From positions 1-64,000 of the forward strand of contig CAZFGT010000007.1 of the NCBI GenBank assembly GCA_964518505.1: a stretch of 64,000 nt of DNA, written 5' to 3'. The translations under genes were made by a program, and so were the position numbers. Shown one piece after another: positions 8,935 to 16,000 of the stretch. The stretch's first letter is position 1; each line of letters begins with the position of its first letter. The DNA comes from DASPUH01 sp964518505. Lineage in GTDB: Bacteria > Chloroflexota > Limnocylindria > Limnocylindrales > CSP1-4. The notes beneath the pieces were generated by a model. The model searched no databases. It had not been told where the DNA came from and was given only the letters and a program-made list of their open reading frames with translations.

Positions 8935-9233
8935 GCGCCGCGAACGCCGTGCTCACCCTTGACCAACGACTCGGGCTGGACCGCTACGAGACCGATCACG
9001 AGCTGGACCACATCCGGGTCGACGCGGACCTGTGCGCCGCCTGCGTCGCCCGGCCGTGTCTCACGGCGTGCCCCGCGTCCGTCTACCGCTGGGTGGACGG
9101 ACACATGGCGGTCCGCTACGAGAACTGCCTCGAGTGCGGCACCTGCCAGCTCGTCTGCGACGCGACCGGCAACCGCGGCCTCGACTGGCGCAACCCGCAG
9201 GGCGGGTACGGCATCGTCTTCAGGTTCGGTTGA
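8931..9233 (+). CDS. fixX: FixX ferredoxin-like protein
   Basis: This 100-residue protein carries two cysteine groups: CAACVARPCLTACP near residues 36-49 and CLECGTCQLVC near residues 67-77. This is the 4Fe-4S pattern of FixX/ETF-QO iron-sulfur subunits, which pair with FixC. The NPQGGYGIVFRFG ending is the conserved C-terminus of the family. It is coupled to fixC by a 4-nt overlap and ends the plus-strand unit. Confidence 0.93.
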   Translation: MSAANAVLTLDQRLGLDRYETDHELDHIRVDADLCAACVARPCLTACPASVYRWVDGHMAVRYENCLECGTCQLVCDATGNRGLDWRNPQGGYGIVFRFG

Positions 9234-9246
9234 CGACCTGAGTGTC

Positions 9247-9705
9247 CTAGGCGCCCAGGGCGGGGAAGCGCTCCACGAACGACGCCCGCCATTCCGGTGC
9301 CTTGAACGGTGCGGCGTACCAGGTCGTCGTTTTGGCGATCTTGCCGTGGCGGAGTTCGACGATCTGGACCATCTGCCACGTCTCGCCATTCGTATAGGTG
9401 ACGGTCCCGACGTACGTGTAGACGTCGCCCGATCCCTCGATCCGCAGCGGCGCGAAGGTCGGCGTGAGGACCCAGTGGTCCTCTGCGCCGTGGAGCCGCG
9501 TGCCGCTTGGATCGATGGTCCCGACGCCACCGGGGTAGCTGCGCGAGATGGCGAGCCAATTCGCCTTGCCCCGCACGCGTTCCCCCGACTGGGGCATCTC
9601 GTCGATGAAATCGTCGGCGAGCAGCGCCTCCTGGGCGGTGAAGTCCTTGTCCTGCAGAGCGCGCGTGTAGCGCTCCACGACCGTTCGACCGCTGGGTTCA
9701 GCCAT
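9247..9705 (-). CDS. SnoaL-like/NTF2-fold protein
   Basis: The 152-residue protein opens with VVERYTRALQDKDFTAQEALLADDFIDEMP, the first helix and strand of SnoaL-like polyketide-cyclase/NTF2 folds, and continues with beta strands ending in a WYAAPFKAPEWRASFVERF tail. Such proteins are small dimeric barrels used as isomerases, hydrolases or binding domains; no catalytic set can be named here. GGAGG at 9711-9715 lies 5 nt before the ATG and fixes the start. It runs toward fixX with only 13 bp between the stops. Confidence 0.75.
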   Translation of the reverse strand: MAEPSGRTVVERYTRALQDKDFTAQEALLADDFIDEMPQSGERVRGKANWLAISRSYPGGVGTIDPSGTRLHGAEDHWVLTPTFAPLRIEGSGDVYTYVGTVTYTNGETWQMVQIVELRHGKIAKTTTWYAAPFKAPEWRASFVERFPALGA

Positions 9706-9775
9706 CCTGCCCTCCACATGGCGCCGTCGCTGTGGCCCAGCGAGTCGTGGCCATTCTAGGGCGCGGTGGCGCGCC

Positions 9776-10237
9776 TCAGCTGTGCCCCGATCTCCCGGGG
9801 CTGGTCCACGTCGTGTACTTCGGCGGCCAGTCATCGGAGGTCGGGCGCTCGCCGTACAGCGCATCCTCGATGAGGAACTCGAAGCACCGGGCCTGGCCCA
9901 CGCTCCACGACCAGTCGGCGGCGAGGACCTTGCGGCGTGCCTCCGGCACGTCGCGAACGCGACCCCGGGTGAGGAACTCGTCGGGCGCGTGCGGGTCGAA
10001 ATGGGCGTGCAGCGCATAGCGTCCGTCGGCTTCCAGGTCCTGGAGCTTGGGCGAGGGCAGGATGAAGGCGTAGAGCCCATCGTCGACGATACCGACCGAG
10101 ATAGGGTGGGCTCGCGGCGGCTCGTCGCCGCGCACGGTGATGAGCAGGCCGGCGCCGTGCCCGGCGCGGTACAGCAGTTCGCGGCCCTTCGCGGCGATCG
10201 CCGGCACAGCGGTGGCGAATGCACCCCAGGTGGTCAT
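9776..10237 (-). CDS. pyridoxamine 5'-phosphate oxidase-like FMN split-barrel protein
   Basis: The 153-residue protein has the split-barrel order: GAGLLITVRGDEPPRAHPISVGIVDDGLYAFILP, then a DLEADGRYALHAHFD strand pair and a C-terminal ALYGERPTSDDWPPKY. This resembles PNPOx-like proteins that bind FMN, F420 or heme and reduce or bind small ligands. It lacks the residues that would mark a true pyridoxamine phosphate oxidase, so only the family is assigned. AGGA just upstream supports the ATG at 10237. Confidence 0.75.
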   Translation of the reverse strand: MTTWGAFATAVPAIAAKGRELLYRAGHGAGLLITVRGDEPPRAHPISVGIVDDGLYAFILPSPKLQDLEADGRYALHAHFDPHAPDEFLTRGRVRDVPEARRKVLAADWSWSVGQARCFEFLIEDALYGERPTSDDWPPKYTTWTSPGRSGHS

Positions 10238-10259
10238 GGTCGTCCTCCGATCCTCTTGG

Positions 10260-10493
10260 TCAGTGCCCCGGCGCCGGCCGCGACGCTCGCCACAGGCTCC
10301 AGCCGGCCAGGCTGAACACGAGCGCGGCCAGGATCAGGCCGGCGAGACCCGGCTCGAGGCCCACCTGGATGGCGGCCCAGATGGCGGCCAGGATGGCGAT
10401 CGAGCCGACGAAGAGCTCGGGCCGGTCGCCCACCAGGAAGTCGTACCAGAAGGCGCCGAAGGCGTGGAGGTAGCGACCCATGGTGCCGCTCAC
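10260..10493 (-). CDS. small two-helix membrane protein
   Basis: The 77-residue protein opens with MSGTMGRYLHAFGAFWYDFLVGDRPEL, an amphipathic segment, followed by helices at about residues 30-43 and 48-67 and a short basic tail. The GTG start overlaps the upstream permease-like gene by 4 nt (GTGA), so it is probably made together with it and may be its small partner. No family is recognised. Confidence 0.65.
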   Translation of the reverse strand: MSGTMGRYLHAFGAFWYDFLVGDRPELFVGSIAILAAIWAAIQVGLEPGLAGLILAALVFSLAGWSLWRASRPAPGH

Positions 10494-11260
10494 GGGACCG
10501 CTGCCAGATGGGCCGTCGCGGCACCATCAAGGCGGGCCTGGACGAGGCGCACGGCGGCCAGCGAGCCGACCAGGAACACGCCCAGCAGGACGATCAGGGT
10601 GGCGTCGCTCCACGGCCACTCCACGCCCAGGCCCTCCCCGGCCCAGAACGTGCCGAACGTGGTCAGCATGAGGCCGACCATGAACTTCAAGCCGTTCTCC
10701 GGCACGCGCGCCAGCGGTCGGTGGACGGCGATGCCGACGGCCACGACCAGGATCCCGGCCAGGGTCGCCCCAAGGATGGCCGGGCCCAGCTGGCCCGCCG
10801 ACGCGCCGAAGGTCACGACGATGAAGGCCACCTCCATGCCCTCCAGGAGGACGCCCTTGAAGGCGACGGTGAAGCTGATCCAGTCCATCCCACTGGCCGC
10901 CACCGGGGGTTCCTGGCGCATCGCTGCGACCCTCGCCGCGTAGATCGCGTCCTCGTCGTGCTTGGCCTTCGCCCCGGCGGCGCGCAGGATCGCCTTGACC
11001 AGCCACTGCAGCCCGTAGATCACCAGGAAGCCGCCGACGACCAGCCGCAGGACCGAGATCGGCACGAGCAGCACGATGGCCGACCCGAAGACGCCCACGA
11101 TGGCCGCCAGCGCCACCACTGCCGCCGCCACCCCGATGAGCGTGGACCGCCATTGCCGCGTGACGCCCACGGCGAGCACGATCGTGAGGGCTTCCACGAA
11201 TTCCACTGCCGAGGCCAGGAACGCGGGCAGGGCCGCCACCAGGACGTTCATGCCGGCCAT
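10490..11260 (-). CDS. COG4280-like membrane protein with FTR1-like acidic motifs
   Basis: The 256-residue protein has about six or seven helices in two similar halves. Helix 1 carries SAVEFVEALTIVLAVG and a later helix carries FKGVLLEGMEVAFIVVTFG. Each half therefore has an E-x-x-E pair inside a helix, reminiscent of the REGLE motifs of the FTR1/EfeU iron permeases, though the Arg is missing. A charged cytoplasmic linker (AKAKHDEDAIYAARVAAMRQEP) separates the halves. Transport of a metal ion is a plausible role by analogy only. It sits two genes from a DyP peroxidase, and EfeU/EfeB pairs are known partners in iron uptake, but the genes are not in one operon. Confidence 0.7.
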   Translation of the reverse strand: MAGMNVLVAALPAFLASAVEFVEALTIVLAVGVTRQWRSTLIGVAAAVVALAAIVGVFGSAIVLLVPISVLRLVVGGFLVIYGLQWLVKAILRAAGAKAKHDEDAIYAARVAAMRQEPPVAASGMDWISFTVAFKGVLLEGMEVAFIVVTFGASAGQLGPAILGATLAGILVVAVGIAVHRPLARVPENGLKFMVGLMLTTFGTFWAGEGLGVEWPWSDATLIVLLGVFLVGSLAAVRLVQARLDGAATAHLAAVP

Positions 11261-11269
11261 TGTTCCACG

Positions 11270-11824
11270 CTAGGTGATGGGATCGGCCCGGTCGCCGGCG
11301 AGCAGGAGCTGCGGCACCTGCCGGAGGCGCAGAGGGCCCGCCCCTTCGTGCTCGACCAGCCAGACCAGGTCGAACCGGTCATCCGGCCATGTCTGCGGCG
11401 TCCCGGATGCACCGCCCAGGAGTCGGTCCACGATCAGCGGGATGCGCTTGTGCTCCCAGGCGACCAGGACGTGGCCATCGCACGCCTGGATGGCCGTCAC
11501 GAGCTCGTCGAGGGCATCCTGCAGGACGGGTTCGGCGATCCGCACCCCGAGCCGTTCGCTGATGGGCTGCAGGGTCTCCGAGGGGCGCCGGCTGTGACTG
11601 TGCGGCCCGATCTCGGAGGCGAACAGGTGGGTCGGCGTCGGAAGCAGGGGTGCCCCGGCCTGCCCGGGGCGTGGCACGACGAGGGACACGAGCGCGCCGG
11701 CCCGCTGCCAGCCGCGCGGCGTGAGCGAGTACGGATCGCGCGACCCGTCGGCGAGTACGCCGTAGGGCGGCCCCTCGTCGTACTGCTTCTCCGCGTGGCG
11801 GATCAGGCTGATGCTCAGCGGCAT
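11270..11824 (-). CDS. histidine phosphatase superfamily protein
   Basis: The 184-residue protein has the catalytic LIRHAEK near the N-terminus (RHG/RHE motif; His is the phospho-acceptor) and a second His in HVLVAWEHKRIP near residue 140. The insert between them is short. No substrate-specific features allow a phosphoglycerate mutase, SixA or fructose-bisphosphatase call. GAGGAG 8 nt upstream fixes the ATG at 11824; a GTG at 11857 would add 11 residues without homology. The stop lies 9 bp from the start of the COG4280-like gene, so the genes 11824 to 10260 may form one transcript. Confidence 0.8.
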   Translation of the reverse strand: MPLSISLIRHAEKQYDEGPPYGVLADGSRDPYSLTPRGWQRAGALVSLVVPRPGQAGAPLLPTPTHLFASEIGPHSHSRRPSETLQPISERLGVRIAEPVLQDALDELVTAIQACDGHVLVAWEHKRIPLIVDRLLGGASGTPQTWPDDRFDLVWLVEHEGAGPLRLRQVPQLLLAGDRADPIT

Positions 11825-11879
11825 GGTCGGGCTCCTCGGTGGCTCGTCGAGGGCCACGGTAGCGGAGCACGCCGCCGCG

Positions 11880-11885
11880 TATGCT
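11880..11885 (+). promoter_or_regulatory. -10 box for leaderless DyP peroxidase gene
   Basis: TATGCT lies exactly 6 nt before the GTG at 11892. This supports the GTG over an in-frame ATG at 11811, which would overlap the divergent phosphatase gene. Confidence 0.55.
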
Positions 11886-11891
11886 GCGTTC

Positions 11892-12779
11892 GTGGCGACG
11901 CCTCAGACCGGCATCTTCGCCCTCGGCACGATGTCGCATGCCTACCTGGAATTCGACATCCGACCCGGTGCCGAGGCGGCGGCCCTCGTCAGCTGCGTGG
12001 CCGGTCTGCGCGAGCCGCGGACGACGATCGGCGGGGTCAACCTGGTCACCGGCTTCCGACCCCAGCTGTGGGCCGCGGTCGCGCCGGGCATGATGCCAAA
12101 AGGGCTGACTGGGTTCGACGCGCCGATGGTGGGTCGCGACGGCTACACGCTCGCCGCCACCCAGCGGGATGTCGTCGTGTGGCTCGCCGGGGCGGCGTAC
12201 GACGTCGTCTTCGACCTGGCCAGGGGCATCGTCGCGTCGCTGGCGTCCCTGGCCACCCTGGCGGACGAGACGGTCGGCTGGCCCTACCACCGCGACCTGG
12301 ACCTGACCGGCTTCATCGACGGCACGGAGAACCCGTCGCTCGCCGACGCGGCCGCCGCCGCGGTGATCCCGGCGGGTGCCCCTGGTGAGGGTGGCAGCGT
12401 GCTGCTCCTGCAGCGCTGGGAGCACGACGCGGCCCAGTGGGAGGGCCTCCCGGTCCCCGAGCAGGAGCAGGTCATCGGCCGCCGCAAGCTCACCAGCGAG
12501 GAGCTGGATCCGCGGCCCGAGACCTCACACGTGGCGCGCACGGATCAGGATCGCTTCGGCCGCATCTTCCGCCGCAACATCGGCTACGGCACGCTGACCA
12601 GCCACGGCACGATCTTCGTGGGCTTCAGCCAGGACCGAGGGCGCCTGGAGGCGATGCTGGAGAGCATGATCGGCGCGACCGGTCCCGAGCGCGATCGGCT
12701 GACCGAGTTCACCCACGCCCGGAGCGGGGCGTACTACTTCGTGCCCTCGAGCGAGGCGCTGGCGCCGTTCGCGTCCTGA
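11892..12779 (+). CDS. DyP-type heme peroxidase
   Basis: The 295-residue enzyme has the DyP signature GFIDGTENPS near residue 140 (the Asp replaces the distal His of plant peroxidases) and the proximal heme-ligand region ETSHVART, followed by RIFRRNIGYG with the conserved Arg. The C-terminal FTHARSGAYYFVPS is also family-typical. No Tat signal peptide precedes the fold, so it is a cytoplasmic or encapsulated B-type enzyme rather than secreted EfeB; no encapsulin gene is in the window. It oxidises substrates with H2O2 using heme. Start choice rests on the TATGCT box 6 nt upstream and on homology beginning at TGIFALGTMSHAYLEFD. Confidence 0.9.
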   Translation: MATPQTGIFALGTMSHAYLEFDIRPGAEAAALVSCVAGLREPRTTIGGVNLVTGFRPQLWAAVAPGMMPKGLTGFDAPMVGRDGYTLAATQRDVVVWLAGAAYDVVFDLARGIVASLASLATLADETVGWPYHRDLDLTGFIDGTENPSLADAAAAAVIPAGAPGEGGSVLLLQRWEHDAAQWEGLPVPEQEQVIGRRKLTSEELDPRPETSHVARTDQDRFGRIFRRNIGYGTLTSHGTIFVGFSQDRGRLEAMLESMIGATGPERDRLTEFTHARSGAYYFVPSSEALAPFAS

Positions 12780-12859
12780 CCGGCGGGTCGGACGGCCGCC
12801 GTGTTCGTGCCGAGCGGCCCTGTCCCGGCCCCGTGGCCAAGGGCGACGATGGCCGCGTC

Positions 12860-13261
12860 ATGGCCGCCATCCCACGGGCCCCCGACGCCTCACGATCCGC
12901 TGTCACGTGGGCCGATCTTGGCGGGCGCGCCCGTGCCTTCCGGGTCGCCCACGGGCTGTGGTCCGTGGCGCAGCTGGCCAGCCTCGCCTACGTCTGGTGC
13001 TGCGCCATCACCGGTCGCCGCGACCGCTACCTGGCCGGCACGATGGCGTTCCTGGCCGTGGAGGGCGGCGCCCTGGTCGTGGGGCATGGTGACTGCCCCA
13101 TGGGACCGCGGCAGGCCGAATGGGGCGATCCGGTGCCGTTCTTCGAGCTGGTGCTGCCACCGCGCGCGGCCAAGGCCGCCGTGCCTGTGCTGGCCGCGAT
13201 CAGCGTCAGCGGATTCGGCGCGGTGCTGGCGCGCCAGGTCGTGGACCGCTTCCGCATGTGA
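12860..13261 (+). CDS. hypothetical membrane protein
   Basis: The 133-residue protein has a soluble N-terminus and three likely helices near residues 33-50, 56-72 and 108-125. The segment EGGALVVGHGDCPMGPRQAEWGDPVPFFELVLPP between helices 2 and 3 has a conserved look (HGDCPMGP). No family name can be given. The ATG at 12860 is the first good start in frame. It lies 80 bp after the DyP gene and may be co-transcribed with it. Confidence 0.6.
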   Translation: MAAIPRAPDASRSAVTWADLGGRARAFRVAHGLWSVAQLASLAYVWCCAITGRRDRYLAGTMAFLAVEGGALVVGHGDCPMGPRQAEWGDPVPFFELVLPPRAAKAAVPVLAAISVSGFGAVLARQVVDRFRM

Positions 13262-13270
13262 CAAAGGTCC

Positions 13271-13299
13271 TTGACAGGCTAAGGCTGACAAGGTAGCTT
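13271..13299 (+). promoter_or_regulatory. consensus promoter of the XRE regulator gene, leaderless
   Basis: TTGACA at 13271-13276 and TAGCTT at 13294-13299 are 17 bp apart. The ATG at 13306 follows the -10 box by 6 nt, so transcription should start at the start codon. This is the most canonical promoter seen in the window. Confidence 0.75.
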
Positions 13300-13305
13300 T
13301 ACAGC

Positions 13306-13506
13306 ATGACGAACGACGTGCGGAGACTGCGTGAGGGCCGGGGCATGAGCCAGGGCCAGCTCGCGCAGGAGCTGCGCGTCTCGCGCCAGACGATCAACGC
13401 GATCGAGACCGGCCGCTACCTCCCGTCTCTGCCGCTCGCCTTCGCCATCGGCCGGTTCTTCGGCCAGCGCCTCGAGGAGATCTTCCATGTCGACCCAGCT
13501 GTCTAA
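13306..13506 (+). CDS. XRE-family helix-turn-helix regulator
   Basis: The 66-residue protein is a single HTH domain: RRLREGRGMSQGQLAQELRV, SRQTINAIETGRY and PSLPLAFAIGRFFGQRLEEIF. This short type lacks a sensor domain and usually represses a membrane-protein partner in the same unit. The downstream gene overlaps by 20 nt, matching that arrangement. The strong TTGACA promoter ends at the ATG, so autorepression by binding over the promoter is likely. Confidence 0.9.
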   Translation: MTNDVRRLREGRGMSQGQLAQELRVSRQTINAIETGRYLPSLPLAFAIGRFFGQRLEEIFHVDPAV

Positions 13507-13876
13507 GTGGTTCGTGCCGCTGGTCGGGTTCGTCATCGGCATCCTGATGGCGGCGGCCATGCTGGGGCACCAGGCGACCGTGCCCCAGGCCGTCGTGGCC
13601 TTCGCCATCGTGGCTGCCTACGCCCTCGCCCTGCGCTTCCTCCAGTCACGGTCGGACGTCGCCAGCCTCCTGTCGGGCCTGCCGCGGGACGAGCGTTGGG
13701 AGTCGATCAACCTGCACGCCCTCTCGCTCGCCGCGCAGCTCGTCGCCGTCCTGTTGGTGACGGCCTTCCTCGTCACCCAGTTCGGGGGGCTCGACTCGAC
13801 CCCGTATGCGTGGCTCGGGGCAGCGTTCGCGGCGGCCTACCTGGGCGGGCTCGTGTGGTATCGGCGGCAGTCCTGA
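13487..13876 (+). CDS. four-helix membrane protein paired with XRE regulator
   Basis: The 129-residue protein has helices near residues 9-27, 33-50, 76-96 and 103-123, with a cytoplasmic loop SRSDVASLLSGLPRDERWESIN. That loop, with its DERWESIN-type motif, is typical of the DUF2178-like membrane proteins encoded after small XRE regulators in Gram-positive bacteria. The start lies inside the end of the regulator gene, so the two are coupled. Function is unknown; in such pairs the membrane protein is often thought to control the regulator. Confidence 0.7.
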   Translation: MSTQLSKWFVPLVGFVIGILMAAAMLGHQATVPQAVVAFAIVAAYALALRFLQSRSDVASLLSGLPRDERWESINLHALSLAAQLVAVLLVTAFLVTQFGGLDSTPYAWLGAAFAAAYLGGLVWYRRQS

Positions 13877-13914
13877 TCGACCCCATCTGCAGGCCCGGGG
13901 CGGGCGCAGAATAG

Positions 13915-14093
13915 GGCAGGCGGCGTCCCTGGCGCGCCCCGGTGAGCTGCTGATCTCCGCGGCGGCAGCGCAGCACGCGCACCTCGACCCGGGGACCCTG
14001 CTGCAGCGGACGGTCGACGTGCGAGGCCAGGAGGCGGACCTGGACGTCTTCGCCGAGCGAGCCCAGGCAGCAGCGGACGGAGGTGGGACGTGA
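13915..14093 (+). pseudogene. remnant of a class III adenylate/guanylate cyclase C-terminus
   Basis: In this frame the sequence reads QAASLARPGELLIS, then HLDPGTLLQRTVDVRGQE and DLDVFAER. This is the last strand-helix unit of class III nucleotidyl cyclase domains (the AARL-A-PGEILVS motif followed by the RGxxxxVxVY ending). About 55 residues remain, with no start codon, no metal-binding Asp residues and no catalytic core. The TGA overlaps the GTG of the downstream GNAT gene, so a complete cyclase gene probably once sat upstream and was coupled to it. Either a deletion removed the rest, or the motif match is fortuitous; I favour a deletion. Confidence 0.6.
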
Positions 14094-15112
14094 CGCAGCC
14101 ACACACTGCACCGGGTGAGCCCTACGAGCCGGCCGCCGACCTGCCACCCATCCCCGGCCTCGCGCTCCGGCACCTGCGCGTCCCCGACGACTTCGCGGCC
14201 ATGACCGAGATCGCCAACGCCGCCCGGATCGCCGCCGGTGGCACCTTCATCACCACGGTCGAGGAGATGGCCAACTTCTATAGCCACCTCACCAACTGCG
14301 ACACCGCCCGTGACGTGTTCACGGTGTGGGTCGGCGAGGAGCTCGTCGGCTACGGCCGATGTACCTGGTGGGACCTGCTGGCCGGCGGCCGCGTCTACCA
14401 GCCCATCTGCTTCGTGGCCCCGGCCTGGCAGCGACGGGGCATCGGCACCGCGATGCTGCGCACGCTGGAGGCTCGGATCGACCAGGTCGCCGCCGCCGAT
14501 CCGGTCGCGTCCGCGTTCGTCCAGACGGACGCCGATGGAGGCAACGTCGGGCAGGCCGCGCTGCTGGAACAGGCCGGCTACGCGCCGATCCGCTACGCCT
14601 ACCTCATGGTGCGGCCCGACCTGGAGAACCAGGACGACGCCCCGCTGCCGCCCGGCCTGGAGATCAGGGGGGTCCGCCCCGAGCACCTGCGGGCCATCTG
14701 GGACGCCGACCAGGAGGCGTTCGAGGACCACTGGGGCGCCAGCCAGCGGAGCGAAGAGGACTGGTTCGAATTCAGCAGCAACCCCCACCTGGATCCCTCG
14801 CTCTGGCGGGTGGCGTGGGACGGTGACCAGGTCGCCGGGCAGGTGCGCAGCTTCATCAACGCCGAGGAGAACCGCCGCTACGGCCGGCGCCGCGGCTGGG
14901 TCGAGCACATCAGCGTGCGCCGCCCGTGGCGTCACCGTGGTGTGGCCCGGGCGCTCATGGCGGCCAGCTTCCCGTTGCTCCGGGCGCGCGGCATGACCGA
15001 AGGCGCGCTCGGCGTGGACACGGAGAACCTGTCCGGCGCGCTGCGGGTCTACGAGAGCATGGGCTTCAGCCCGGTCTCCCGCGAGACGGTGTATCGCAAA
15101 CCGTTGCCCTAG
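14090..15112 (+). CDS. tandem GNAT N-acetyltransferase
   Basis: The 340-residue protein has two GNAT domains. The first (about 25-165) has the acetyl-CoA loop VAPAWQRRGIGTAML. The second (about 180-335) has HISVRRPWRHRGVARALMAA and ends VYESMGFSPVSRETVYRK, with VDTENLSGALRVYE as motif B. This two-domain form resembles MshD-like and other actinobacterial double acetyltransferases. The substrate is unknown. The second Q/RxxGxG/A loop looks intact, so both halves could bind acetyl-CoA. The GTG start overlaps the stop of a cyclase remnant, and the 3' end overlaps the convergent DUF3224 gene by 4 nt. Confidence 0.9.
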   Translation: MTQPHTAPGEPYEPAADLPPIPGLALRHLRVPDDFAAMTEIANAARIAAGGTFITTVEEMANFYSHLTNCDTARDVFTVWVGEELVGYGRCTWWDLLAGGRVYQPICFVAPAWQRRGIGTAMLRTLEARIDQVAAADPVASAFVQTDADGGNVGQAALLEQAGYAPIRYAYLMVRPDLENQDDAPLPPGLEIRGVRPEHLRAIWDADQEAFEDHWGASQRSEEDWFEFSSNPHLDPSLWRVAWDGDQVAGQVRSFINAEENRRYGRRRGWVEHISVRRPWRHRGVARALMAASFPLLRARGMTEGALGVDTENLSGALRVYESMGFSPVSRETVYRKPLP

Positions 15113-15504
15113 GCGAGGCGGTAGTCGAGCTGGTAGGTGGCCCGCGGACCACTCGGGGCCTCGAACGACCCCGTTCCCGTGATGCCCGCGAGTCCGGCCG
15201 TCCCGCTGCCCTCGACGACCGACCAGGTCCCGCGGGACGACTTGCCATCGAAGTCACCGTGGGCCGCCATGATGAAGGAGCCTTCGCGTCCCGCGAGCGA
15301 CCCCGTGATGCGCTGCAGGCCCACGTAGCGGGCGGTCCGATCGCTGCCATAGGCCATGAGCCAGTGGACGCTGCCCTCACCGGCGAGGTCGCCGCTGAAG
15401 CGCTGGGCGCCCCACGCGTGCGTGAGCTTGGCTCCTCCGCCCCGTTCCTCGTAGGTGGTCTCGTCGCCTGAAAGGATGTCGAATGTGCCCTCGGCCTTCG
15501 TCAT
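15109..15504 (-). CDS. DUF3224 family protein
   Basis: The 131-residue protein is all-beta with the family pattern: SVHWLMAYGSDRTARYVGLQRITGSLAGREGSF, a KSSRGTWSVVEGSGTAGLAGITG block and a short TYQLDYRLA end. DUF3224 proteins are small barrels related in fold to allene oxide cyclase; their role is unknown. AGGAGG at 15510-15515 is spaced 5 nt from the ATG at 15504, which settles the start against an upstream GTG. Confidence 0.85.
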   Translation of the reverse strand: MTKAEGTFDILSGDETTYEERGGGAKLTHAWGAQRFSGDLAGEGSVHWLMAYGSDRTARYVGLQRITGSLAGREGSFIMAAHGDFDGKSSRGTWSVVEGSGTAGLAGITGTGSFEAPSGPRATYQLDYRLA

Positions 15505-15618
15505 GGTCACCTCCTGCGGGGGTCCCCTCCTTCACGCCGGGCGCCATCGTGGGCTCCGTCACCCGCGTCCCAGGTCGCCCGGTCCACGCTCCGGGTTACA
15601 GGATCCTTGCACCTGCCG

Positions 15619-15948
15619 TCACGGGACCTCGTGGAGCAGCGTGTCGCCGCCGAAGGCTTCCGCCTCCGCGATCTGGTATTGATCGGCGATCTTGTTCCAC
15701 GCCTCGAAGCCGGGGTGATGGTCGTGCTCGTGGTGGCCCTCGTCCGTGGCGAAGTCCACGGTGACCATGTACTGGACCGCACCCTCGACCGATCGGGTGC
15801 TGATGTCGAGGCGGGTCAGCGAGGCCCGCAGCATGACGCCGCGCCTCAGGAGGTCCCTCCACACCGGCAGCTCATGCTCGCGGAAGCCCCGCTCGAAGGC
15901 TTCCACGGACGCCTGTCCGACGCTCAGGATGACCGACACCGTCTGCAT
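15619..15948 (-). CDS. small alpha/beta-barrel-like protein of unknown function
   Basis: The 109-residue protein reads like a dimeric alpha/beta barrel (antibiotic-monooxygenase/EthD-like): strand QTVSVILSVG, a helix, a second strand region VQYMVTVDFA, then a His-rich loop GHHEHDHHPGF before a helix FEAWNKIADQYQIA. Five His in seven residues of that loop could bind metal. No family can be firmly named. AGGAGG lies about 10 nt upstream of the ATG at 15948. Confidence 0.6.
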   Translation of the reverse strand: MQTVSVILSVGQASVEAFERGFREHELPVWRDLLRRGVMLRASLTRLDISTRSVEGAVQYMVTVDFATDEGHHEHDHHPGFEAWNKIADQYQIAEAEAFGGDTLLHEVP

Positions 15949-16000
15949 CTCCACGCCCTCCTGGCACGCCGCCGGCCCCGGGCGGTCCGTGGGGCCGACT

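Noticed and set aside
4473..9233. Nitrogen-fixation fix cluster
   Set aside because: Only fixABCX-type genes are present, with no nif or fixL/J genes, and the attached gene is an amine-type dehydrogenase, so a general electron route to quinone is more likely.
11811..12779. Secreted EfeB-type DyP with a longer N-terminus
   Set aside because: The extra N-terminal residues have no twin-Arg motif or signal helix, overlap the divergent gene, and include the -10 box that fits the GTG start.
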